DNA of 12,537 nt from JAPUME01 sp964605715 (GTDB taxonomy: Bacteria > Acidobacteriota > Terriglobia > UBA7540 > JAPUME01). The stretch spans positions 1 to 12,537 of the forward strand of contig CAZSDV010000059.1 in the NCBI GenBank assembly GCA_964605715.1. Direction: 5' to 3'. Position numbers and translations under genes: made by a program. Below are positions 1-6,739 of the stretch, piece after piece; within the stretch, counting starts at the first letter, position 1; every line of letters starts with the position of its first letter. Below the pieces are notes generated by a model. That model was not told the origin of the DNA. It worked only from the letters and a program-made list of their open reading frames with translations, and did no database searches.

Positions 1-47
1 TGAAGTAGGGTCATAAATGTTCATTGTTTTTAAAGGCTCGGTCCCTA

Positions 48-74
48 TTGTTTTCCGGTTTCCTGTGTGATAAT
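48..74 (+). promoter_or_regulatory. Possible extended -10 promoter, distal
   Basis: TTGTTT at 48-53 and GATAAT at 69-74 are separated by 15 nt, and the -10 is preceded by TGT, which would make it an extended -10 element. It would give a leader of about 160 nt before the radical SAM gene at 240. It is weaker than the second promoter at 148-176. The short spacer is a mark against it. Confidence 0.3.
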
Positions 75-147
75 GGAGCCAACTGGGGTTTCCCAGATCA
101 AGCCAGGGGGGTGTGTGCAGGCCAGTGGTGAATGTTTAGTAATTTAT

Positions 148-176
148 TTGAAGTAAGCCCTGTTATATCTTAATAT
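148..176 (+). promoter_or_regulatory. Predicted sigma70-type promoter of the Tes-like gene
   Basis: TTGAAG (148-153) and TAATAT (171-176) are separated by exactly 17 nt, close to the housekeeping consensus. Transcription would start near 183, leaving a leader of about 57 nt before the ATG at 240. The start codon has a clear ribosome site, AGGAG at 229-233, six nt upstream. The call rests on sequence match only. Confidence 0.55.
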
Positions 177-239
177 GTTGCCAGCGCTGCCCACGACAAG
201 CAAAGAGGTCCCCCGCTTTAGTTGAGAGAGGAGAGAACT

Positions 240-2294
240 ATGCCACATACTGATGCTAATGTGAATCGGGCATGGAAATACTTCGATAGTGCACTTTGTT
301 CGTTCGCCCGTGTAACCTTCAACGGCATTCAATACTTTAATAGCAAATTTACCGCTGGGTCCACGTTTATCCCAAAGTGGTCGGATAAGCCCATTCTTAA
401 GTCTTGGGAAAAGACCAAGCCCACCCTGGGGTGGCCGCGCAAAACTGATTCACTTTGCCCGAAATGCGTTAGCGAGGCCAGAGCGCGGATTATCAGCGGT
501 GAGCAGGATATGAAGTCTCTGCTCAATGAAAAAGTAGGGGAGATTCCAGCGGAAATTATCGAGCGAAATGGGGAAGTGTGGATGGTGAAGGAATGTCCCG
601 TGCATGGCAAGATAGAGGACATTATGGCTATCGATTCCCGCTTTCTAGCGTGGATTGAACAGAATTTTCCTGGACGTGACATCCCAGCTCACAACGACAA
701 GGATTTACACAACCATGGCAGCAGCACCATCAAGCACGGTCGCGGTGGCGTCCTGACCGTTGATCTTACCAATCGCTGCAACATGATGTGTGATCCCTGT
801 TTTATGGATGCCAATCAGGTAGGCTTTGTCCATGAGTTGGCCTGGGAAGACATCAAGGAAATTCTTGACAATGCCATGAAGATTAAACCCCGGCGTCAGA
901 TGTCAGTACAGTTCTCCGGCGGCGAGCCTACGATGTCGCCTTACTTTATTGACGCGGTACGCTACGCTCGTAAGCTTGGCTTCAATAGCGTGCAGGCAGC
1001 TACCAACGGTATTGAGTTTGCCAAGAGTCCTGAATACGCTAGCCGTGCTTTTGAGGCAGGCCTGCGCTACGCCTATTTGCAGTTCGATGGCATTGGTAAC
1101 GACGCAAACAGCCATCGTCAGATTGGAAACTTGTTTGACGTTAAACTCCGTGCCATTGAAAATATGCACTCGGCCGGCATTGAAATCATCTTGGTCATAA
1201 CGCTTGTTAATAATCTCAACAACGACCAGGTGGGGCCGATCATTAATTTCGCCCGCGAAAATCCTGGGAAGATTGCCTTTGTGGCTTTCCAGCCAGTATC
1301 CTTTACGGGTCGAGATGAGGAGATCACTCCAGAGCGTCGGCTGAAACAGCGCTACACACTCTCTCACTTAGCTGCCGACGTGAAGAAGCAGACTGGACTT
1401 ACCGAGCCAACGCGCGACTGGTTTCCGCTTTCGCTGATGGCTGCGTTTGCAGACTTTTCTGACCTTGTTCACGGCCCGGGGGCCGAGTGGGGTCAGGTAA
1501 GTTGTGGATGTCACCCGAATTGCGGTGTCGGCACTGCCTTGATGATTAACAAAAACACCAAGGAAATGACCCCTGTGCCTGATTTTCTGAATGTTCCGGG
1601 TCTTGTGTCGGACATGAGAAAGCTTACTGACGCAGGGAGAGGCAAGAAGTTTTCGAACTTCATGATGGGTATGGCACTACTAAAGAACTACAATCCCCTT
1701 AGGGCCCCTCGCAGCCTAACGCTTTTTGACCTACTAAGGAAGTTCGATAAATCGTGGGGTAACTCTGGGAAAGACTATGGGGATGTTTCTGGGGCTCGCA
1801 CCAAGGAAATCACCATGAAGCGTCGTGAAGACCCCTGGAATTTACTTTTTGTCGCTGGCATGTGGTTCCAGGATTTATTTAACTATGATTTCCGCCGCAC
1901 TGAGATGTGCATTATTCCCTATGCTACACAGCTTGGAGAAATTTCCTTCTGTGCCTACAACACCGGCATTGGGTGGAGAAATATTATCGAGAATATGCAC
2001 AAGAACGCCACCGTGGCCAAATGGTATAAGGAGCACGGAAAGCACGAGATTTACGCCAAGGGCAAGAAGGTGGATCTTGGTAACTATGACCACTCACTCA
2101 AGATTAATGCAGATGATGCAGCGCGGGTGCGTGTTCGTGACGACGATGATACACCCCAAACTGCAGCCGAAGAAGAAAGGGCACGTAGGCGAGCCTCAAC
2201 AGAGGCAGCTGAGGTCCGACGACTCTACGAGGAGTTGGTACTAAACAAGCCCAAGGAAGATAATTTAGTGCAGATTGGGCAGTCTGGGGAGTAG
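240..2294 (+). CDS. Radical SAM protein, Tes/MJ0619-like (putative membrane-spanning lipid synthase)
   Basis: This is a 684-residue radical SAM enzyme. The [4Fe-4S] motif CxxxCxxC is C180, C184 and C187 (CNMMCDPC), followed by GGEP at 227-230. Before it is a cysteine-bearing N-terminal domain (C73-P-K-C76, then C119-P-V-H122). After it come CGCHPNC at 422-428, C557 and C571 (FCAYN). This layout of several extra cysteine clusters around a B12-free radical SAM core is what I know from archaeal tetraether synthase Tes (MJ0619), which couples lipid tails to make membrane-spanning ether lipids. Bacterial homologues are proposed to make comparable spanning lipids. The lipid role here is inferred. 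The last 80 or so residues are highly charged and probably coiled-coil. I chose ATG 240 over TTG 222 because AGGAG sits six nt before it. The gene appears monocistronic, with a promoter at 148-176 and tandem terminators after the stop. Another C-C bond-forming radical SAM role remains possible. Confidence 0.85.
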   Translation: MPHTDANVNRAWKYFDSALCSFARVTFNGIQYFNSKFTAGSTFIPKWSDKPILKSWEKTKPTLGWPRKTDSLCPKCVSEARARIISGEQDMKSLLNEKVGEIPAEIIERNGEVWMVKECPVHGKIEDIMAIDSRFLAWIEQNFPGRDIPAHNDKDLHNHGSSTIKHGRGGVLTVDLTNRCNMMCDPCFMDANQVGFVHELAWEDIKEILDNAMKIKPRRQMSVQFSGGEPTMSPYFIDAVRYARKLGFNSVQAATNGIEFAKSPEYASRAFEAGLRYAYLQFDGIGNDANSHRQIGNLFDVKLRAIENMHSAGIEIILVITLVNNLNNDQVGPIINFARENPGKIAFVAFQPVSFTGRDEEITPERRLKQRYTLSHLAADVKKQTGLTEPTRDWFPLSLMAAFADFSDLVHGPGAEWGQVSCGCHPNCGVGTALMINKNTKEMTPVPDFLNVPGLVSDMRKLTDAGRGKKFSNFMMGMALLKNYNPLRAPRSLTLFDLLRKFDKSWGNSGKDYGDVSGARTKEITMKRREDPWNLLFVAGMWFQDLFNYDFRRTEMCIIPYATQLGEISFCAYNTGIGWRNIIENMHKNATVAKWYKEHGKHEIYAKGKKVDLGNYDHSLKINADDAARVRVRDDDDTPQTAAEEERARRRASTEAAEVRRLYEELVLNKPKEDNLVQIGQSGE

Positions 2295-2336
2295 AAGAGT
2301 ACTCTGGTACGTTAAGCATAATGCTATGGCGTTAAG

Positions 2337-2375
2337 AAAGGGTGTGGGGTTCCAGTTAACCCCACACCCCTTTCT
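2337..2375 (+). terminator. Intrinsic terminator 1 after the Tes-like gene
   Basis: GGTGTGGGGTT (2341-2351) pairs perfectly with AACCCCACACC (2358-2368) across a 6-nt loop. The pair G2340-C2369 extends the stem, and a short T-rich tail (TTTCT) follows. It lies 46 nt past the stop of the radical SAM gene. Confidence 0.75.
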
Positions 2376-2402
2376 ACGTGTATGGAGGCTTGGGGTGTGT
2401 TG

Positions 2403-2436
2403 GAAAAGGCAATGCATGATTTCCTTTTCTTTTTTG
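2403..2436 (+). terminator. Intrinsic terminator 2, in tandem
   Basis: GAAAAGG (2403-2409) pairs with CCTTTTC (2423-2429). Inside that, AAT (2411-2413) pairs with ATT (2419-2421) after one mismatch. A run of six T (2430-2435), then GGG and six more T, follows. The stem is A/T-rich but the T-tract is strong. It probably backs up the first terminator and insulates the rpe operon from the upstream gene. Confidence 0.6.
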
Positions 2437-2600
2437 GGTTTTTTGTTTGTCTTGTAAACCTTATTTAGTTAAGGGGATATCAGATCGGGGTGGTGATTCT
2501 TACAGAGGAACTCGTGCCTAGAGACCAGTGCACAGGACGAGCCTTTTTACCCCCTTTGTGTTATTCTGAACCTGTTTTAGGTGCCGCGGGGTGGTGATTT
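2437..2600 (+). promoter_or_regulatory. Leader region of the rpe operon: 13-nt direct repeat and hairpin
   Basis: No gene is supported here; the gap from 2295 to 2600 otherwise holds only the two terminators. CGGGGTGGTGATT occurs twice, at 2486-2498 and 2587-2599. The second copy is an extended Shine-Dalgarno-like stretch just before the rpe ATG. Between them CTCGT (2511-2515) pairs with ACGAG (2537-2541) and CC (2517-2518) with GG (2535-2536), followed by CCTTTTT, a weak terminator-like hairpin. This could be an attenuator leader. The promoter is unclear: TTGTTT at 2443-2448 has only a poor -10 partner. Confidence 0.3.
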
Positions 2601-3278
2601 ATGGCGGAGGTTTCGCCCTCAGTTCTTTCGGCCGATTTTGTAAACATAGCGGACGCCCTTTTGCTTATTCAGGAGGGCGGGGCGTCCATGGTGCACCTGG
2701 ACGTGATGGATGGGCACTTCGTGCCCAACATGACAATTGGGCCGCCCGTGGTGGCATCCATTAGAAAGGCAACCGATAGCGTACTTGATTGCCACCTGAT
2801 GATAACTGATCCAGGACTATATGTTCCTAGCTTCATTGAAGCAGGCGCCAACATGATTTCAGTCCATCAGGAGGCGGCACCTCACTTGCATCGAGTGCTA
2901 GAATTGATTCGTTCTAATGGTGTTCAGGCTGGAGTTGCCTTGAATCCTGCCACGCCGGTTTCTGTGCTGTCCGAGGTGTTAGGCTACCTAGACTATGTAC
3001 TAATCATGTCGGTTAACCCTGGATTCGGAGGACAGAAGTTTATTCCCCGGGCAGTGGACAAGGTCCGTGAGCTGTGTCTCCTTCGTGAGGAAAAGAACCT
3101 AAGTTTCCGCATCCAGGTAGATGGGGGAATTAACGGAAAAAATATCAGCTTACTTACCCAAGCTGGAGCGGATATTCTGGTGGTGGGAGCCGCTATTTTC
3201 TTGAGTGAAAACCCCAGTGCAGCACTGGGTAAATTGATGCGCGTGGCGAGTGAATCTTCCGTAGCTTATCAAGTTTAG
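2601..3278 (+). CDS. rpe: Ribulose-phosphate 3-epimerase
   Basis: A 225-residue TIM-barrel enzyme, the usual family length, that interconverts D-ribulose 5-phosphate and D-xylulose 5-phosphate in the cytoplasmic pentose phosphate pathway. Family hallmarks are all present: SPSVLSADF at 5-13, HLDVMDGHFVPN at 32-43, CHLMI at 63-67, MSVNPGFGGQKF at 135-146, and VDGGIN at 172-177. The metal and catalytic residues are H32, D34, H64 and D173. The start ATG 2601 is fixed by an in-frame stop at 2595-2597, six nt upstream, and has an extended GGTGGTGATT ribosome site. It is the first gene of a likely three-gene operon with bamD and a VWA protein. The link to envelope genes is probably one of position rather than function. 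Confidence 0.96.
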   Translation: MAEVSPSVLSADFVNIADALLLIQEGGASMVHLDVMDGHFVPNMTIGPPVVASIRKATDSVLDCHLMITDPGLYVPSFIEAGANMISVHQEAAPHLHRVLELIRSNGVQAGVALNPATPVSVLSEVLGYLDYVLIMSVNPGFGGQKFIPRAVDKVRELCLLREEKNLSFRIQVDGGINGKNISLLTQAGADILVVGAAIFLSENPSAALGKLMRVASESSVAYQV

Positions 3279-3294
3279 GGTGGTGGTTTTGGGA

Positions 3295-4503
3295 ATGCTT
3301 AAAAGACAAAAATTTTATCTCCCTGCCTTCTTCGGATTTTTGATAGTTTTGCTACCTCTGGTGGGTTGTGCTCCTCACGAAGCAAAGCAGATTGCAGAAA
3401 ATATTTCTGATGCTGACCAGCCTGACAAAATTCTCTACGAACGCTCTCTTTTTGAGATTGCCCGTAATCGTTATGATGTGGGCCGTCTAACCTTAAACAC
3501 TCTCATTAATACCTATCCTGACAGTGAGTTCTTGGCTAAGGCCAAACTTGCCATTGCGGACTCCTACTACGAAGAAGGGGGCGGTTCAGGCTTAACTCAG
3601 GCCCAGGTTGAGTACAGAGACTTTATCACATTTTTTCCAACTGCTCCGGAAGCTCCAGAAGCCCAATATAAGATCGGATTATCGCATTTCCGGCGGATTT
3701 CAAAGCCTGGCCGGGATCTTTCCGAAGCTCTCTTGGCAGAGGCGGAATTTAAAGAGTTCTTGCTCCGGTATCCCGACTCTCAGTTTATGCCCAAAGCAAA
3801 ATCTAAGCTTCGGCAGGTTCAAGAGCTGATTGCTGACCGCAATTACAATATTGCAATGTACTACGCTAAGAGACGGGCCAACATGGCAGTGATCTCGAGA
3901 TTGGAAGATATCGCTGATGACTACCCAAGTTACAGCAAAGCCGACAGCGCCCTTTGGGTGTTGGCGAGTACGCTTGAAAAGCTTAAAAGGAATGCGGAAA
4001 GTGTTCCCTATTATTCCCGAATTATCACTGACTACCCCTTTAGCCCTATGGGAGAAGAATCTAAAGAACGACTTAAGACTCTGGGACAGGCTGTGCCGCG
4101 CCCCACGAGAGCTGCTCTAATTCGGGCTGAGGCTGATGCCCTACACAAACCCCGGCGGGGCTTATTTGCCCGGTTCGGTGGAATGATGAGCAGTAAGCCG
4201 GACCTTTCCGCCACTCGACGAGGCCCGGTTCGGGTAACCAAGGCGAACGTTCCTAATGGGCCCTTGGTAGCTAAAGCTGAAAAATCCAGTGCCCCAAAAA
4301 AGAAAAAAAGGACAGGAGGGGTAGAGCTAACGCTTATGCCCGTCACTACTGAAGAGGCCTCCGAAGAGTCTTTAGTTGAAGGTAAAGCACCTCCTTCACG
4401 TGAAAACAGTGTTGGGGTTAGTGTGATCACCGATTCAAATTCCCCTGTGCAGGAGAAAGAAGATAAGAAAGCGACTGGTAACGGTAACGGCATTGGAGAT
4501 TAG
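3295..4503 (+). CDS. bamD: Outer membrane assembly lipoprotein BamD with long C-terminal tail
   Basis: This is a 402-residue lipoprotein. A lysine/arginine N-terminus and a hydrophobic stretch (residues 7-23) lead to the lipobox LVGC, with C25 as the predicted acylated cysteine. Residues about 45-262 form five TPR-like helical pairs (recurring 'YPDSEF'/'YPDSQF' boundaries) as in BamD/ComL, the outer-membrane-anchored periplasmic partner of BamA in beta-barrel insertion. BamD is usually near 245 residues. Here about 140 extra residues follow, low in complexity and rich in Lys, Ser, Glu and Pro, with a KKKK run near 334-340. ATG 3295 is chosen because GGTGGTGG lies 8 nt upstream and the signal peptide then has normal length; GTG 3280 is possible. 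It begins 16 nt after rpe. The fold call is strong. A different TPR lipoprotein in the same envelope role is less likely. Confidence 0.9.
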   Translation: MLKRQKFYLPAFFGFLIVLLPLVGCAPHEAKQIAENISDADQPDKILYERSLFEIARNRYDVGRLTLNTLINTYPDSEFLAKAKLAIADSYYEEGGGSGLTQAQVEYRDFITFFPTAPEAPEAQYKIGLSHFRRISKPGRDLSEALLAEAEFKEFLLRYPDSQFMPKAKSKLRQVQELIADRNYNIAMYYAKRRANMAVISRLEDIADDYPSYSKADSALWVLASTLEKLKRNAESVPYYSRIITDYPFSPMGEESKERLKTLGQAVPRPTRAALIRAEADALHKPRRGLFARFGGMMSSKPDLSATRRGPVRVTKANVPNGPLVAKAEKSSAPKKKKRTGGVELTLMPVTTEEASEESLVEGKAPPSRENSVGVSVITDSNSPVQEKEDKKATGNGNGIGD

Positions 4504-4526
4504 AAGGAAAAAGTGAGGTTTTTATT

Positions 4527-5708
4527 ATGGGTTCGCTCAGCAATTATCGCCAGACCGTAAACTCATGCCTTGTGCGCTGGCCGGCCGCTATGGCGCTGAT
4601 CCTTTTGGTCCCCATCTGGCCATTAGTTTCTCAGGATCCCTCTCACTCTCAGAATCCCCAGGTGAGCGATGTGGGAACCGAGCCTGAAGCTGCCGTTGGT
4701 GATGAGAGCGATATTCGTGTGCGGGTGGACGTGGTAAACGTTCCTGTAGCGGCGCTGAACTCCGAAGGGCTACCCATCTATGGATTAAAGAAGAGCGACT
4801 TTGAGGTTTACGAAGACGGAAAGCGCCAGGAGATTACACATTTTCGGCGAGAGACGGACATTCCACTCCGGGTGGGCCTGCTATTAGACACCAGCAACAG
4901 TGCTCGTCGTTACATTGAGTTTGAAAAAGATGCCGCTAGTGAATTTGCCTATGTGTTATTGCAGAAGAGCCGCCAACACCAGATCTTCCTGTTGACTTTT
5001 GATGGAGCTGCCGAGGTAGTAGTGGATTTTTCGAATGATCGGGATAAGCTAGAAGAAGCAATTCTGGACCTGAAGGCCGGCGGAGGAAAAGCTCTTTTTG
5101 ACTCTATTTATTTTGCCTGCAAAGAGAAAATGGTGCGAGCCGACAATCCAAACGGAACTCGCCGCGTCCTAGTAATAGTGAGTGATGGGATCGACTCGCA
5201 GAGTACGCGCAGCTTAGAAGAAGTTATTTCCATGGCCCGGCTGGCAGAAGTTGTCATCTATGCAATCGGGACGGTCAGCTATGGATTCACAAGTCCTGGT
5301 TATGAGGTCCTGGAAAGGCTTACTGAGGAGACGGGCGGCGAGGCTTTTTTTCCACACAAGGAAATGATTGGTGTGGCAGATGTGCGAGGATTCGAGGCGC
5401 ACGGGGTGCAGTTCGAGGGCACTTCCCAAAACATGGGTTTTTCAAATGGCCAGGGGCTCTTTTCTGCGGACCGATTCATGCGGATGGTTGATTCAATCAC
5501 CAGCATCCGCCGAGAGCTTGAGGAACAGTATAACCTGGCTTACACTTCTCCCAACCCCAACCTTGATGGCACCTATAGGAATATTGAAGTTAAGGTGCGG
5601 CGCAAAGGAGTGAAGGTTCGCGCCAAGAAGGGATATTTTGCTGTTTCCGAGGGTATGCGGATAGCTATGGCAAACCAGGATTCTCCTACCGAAGACATAG
5701 AAGATTAA
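4527..5708 (+). CDS. Secreted VWFA-related (acidobacterial type) protein
   Basis: A 393-residue exported protein. A basic start and a hydrophobic segment (about 19-35) make a signal peptide or N-terminal anchor, with no clear AxA cleavage site. Residues 65-108 form the small domain typical of the family (DFEVYEDGKRQEITHF at 91-106). A von Willebrand A domain follows from about 112 to 300, with MIDAS residues DTSNS (121-125) and SDG (219-221). The usual MIDAS threonine in GGGTAL is a lysine here (GGGKALFD, K188). The C-terminal part resembles the YNLAYTSPN...YRNIEVKVRR segment common to the family. Members are abundant in Acidobacteriota and their functions are largely unknown; a surface or periplasmic protein-binding role is inferred. 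It starts 23 nt after bamD with GAGG 8 nt before the ATG, so it is probably co-transcribed. Confidence 0.9.
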   Translation: MGSLSNYRQTVNSCLVRWPAAMALILLVPIWPLVSQDPSHSQNPQVSDVGTEPEAAVGDESDIRVRVDVVNVPVAALNSEGLPIYGLKKSDFEVYEDGKRQEITHFRRETDIPLRVGLLLDTSNSARRYIEFEKDAASEFAYVLLQKSRQHQIFLLTFDGAAEVVVDFSNDRDKLEEAILDLKAGGGKALFDSIYFACKEKMVRADNPNGTRRVLVIVSDGIDSQSTRSLEEVISMARLAEVVIYAIGTVSYGFTSPGYEVLERLTEETGGEAFFPHKEMIGVADVRGFEAHGVQFEGTSQNMGFSNGQGLFSADRFMRMVDSITSIRRELEEQYNLAYTSPNPNLDGTYRNIEVKVRRKGVKVRAKKGYFAVSEGMRIAMANQDSPTEDIED

Positions 5709-5818
5709 GGTTTTAGTTAGGTGCCTGACGGGCTGAAATAAAAACCAATAAAAATCCCATAAAAATGGAACTGGTTCCTAGTGCCCTCATATAACCTTGT
5801 TACTATCAGGGTATTTTC

Positions 5819-6739
5819 TTAATCGGCGAGGCTCCGTTGGGCGAGGTTCTCAAGAATTGCAATCGGTGCCCTTTCAGGGCATAAGAGGCTTGTGCGGCTG
5901 ACAAAGAAAGTCTGTTCTAGCATAAACTGCCCACTCAGGCAGGCATGGCTGGCTGCGTCCGTAAAGACAACCCAGACTGACCCAGGAGGAAACTCTAATC
6001 GCTGTTTGGGACAGTTTGCTTGGAAGAAGGAATTCCCTTTCATAAAGTGATGGAAGCGAAGCATAAATCGGTCGTAGTCAGACCGCGGTGAAACGGGGAG
6101 GCCAATGGTGGAAAAAAGGGCCTGGCTTTGATTTCTGAACCTGGCCCACAATCCTGGCCTTCCTGGTAAGCCAGCTTCTCGCCCGTATTGATGGGCTAAT
6201 TGCTCGAAATTGTCGGAGGTAATCCAAACTCTAGACTGACTGAAGTTGACATTCATGAAGACGCGCAGAAGACGTTTTCCGCCCGAAGGGCGGGTGGGAA
6301 AAGAGTCCACATGCAGCAAGTCGTTTCGTGACCGAAAAGATATTTTTCGCCCCTCCTCCTCCACTGGCCGAAAGCTGGCATAGTCTACCCTCCATTGCTC
6401 CGGATAGCGAGGTAGCAATGAACTCGTAAATTCTGTTGCTCGGCGGGAGTAGTTTCGCATTACCTGTTCCATTCGACGCCGGTCTTCAGGGTCTTTCTGG
6501 CTTAGCCCTTTAAGGCGGTCTTGGGCTGGACGGTAGCTGATGTTTTTGTGATAGGAGGCATCGCTCTGTTTCTGGGAGACCAGAAAAGTTCGATCTTCGC
6601 GACTTAACTCAAAAGGCGAGTTAGGAAAAAAGAGAATTTCGCCACGTTCAAGTTGGCCACAAGACTCCTCATCTATAGCAGTTCCCGGGGTGTAGGAATC
6701 AAAAGTTAACACAAGAATCTGACTTACCCTTCCTGCCAT
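5819..6739 (-). CDS. kdoO: Kdo 3-hydroxylase (Fe(II)/2-oxoglutarate dioxygenase)
   Basis: A 306-residue protein matching the Kdo hydroxylase family, which hydroxylates Kdo at C3 on lipid A-Kdo to give Ko, a more acid-stable LPS core sugar. The family signature LLHVDSFPTRPSGGKRLLRVF begins at 141 and carries iron ligands H143 and D145. The distal histidine is H265 in VVFTDAASHACLSGQFMLEQTFFV (257-280). The enzyme is cytosolic or membrane-peripheral in known cases, and no signal peptide is visible here. The start overlaps the 3' end of the upstream HEAT gene by 16 nt, which points to translational coupling. It is the last gene of a minus-strand operon and convergent with the VWFA-related gene. 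The 110-nt gap between them shows no clear terminator. The assignment is by remembered motif. Confidence 0.88.
   Translation of the reverse strand: MAGRVSQILVLTFDSYTPGTAIDEESCGQLERGEILFFPNSPFELSREDRTFLVSQKQSDASYHKNISYRPAQDRLKGLSQKDPEDRRRMEQVMRNYSRRATEFTSSLLPRYPEQWRVDYASFRPVEEEGRKISFRSRNDLLHVDSFPTRPSGGKRLLRVFMNVNFSQSRVWITSDNFEQLAHQYGREAGLPGRPGLWARFRNQSQALFSTIGLPVSPRSDYDRFMLRFHHFMKGNSFFQANCPKQRLEFPPGSVWVVFTDAASHACLSGQFMLEQTFFVSRTSLLCPERAPIAILENLAQRSLAD

Noticed and set aside
222..239. TTG start six codons upstream for the Tes-like protein
   Set aside because: The AGGAG at 229-233 lies inside this stretch and is ideally spaced for ATG 240.
1825..2244. 139-codon plus-strand frame within the Tes-like gene
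   Set aside because: Overlaps the conserved cysteine region of a clear gene in another frame; composition is not protein-like.
2275..2457. 60-codon plus-strand frame after the Tes-like gene
   Set aside because: It runs through both terminator hairpins and has no ribosome site.
2514..2597. 27-codon GTG-started ORF just before rpe, in frame with it
   Set aside because: The ribosome site is weak and too close, it lies in the leader hairpin, and nothing in the product is recognisable; a leader peptide is conceivable but unsupported.
4032..4493. 153-codon minus-strand open frame opposite bamD
   Set aside because: It is a mirror of the low-complexity bamD tail, with no ribosome site and no family resemblance.
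5709..5818. Bidirectional terminator between the convergent VWFA-related gene and kdoO
   Set aside because: I expected one, but only GGAACTGGTTCC-type near-palindromes with a 2-nt loop and no proper T-tract are present.
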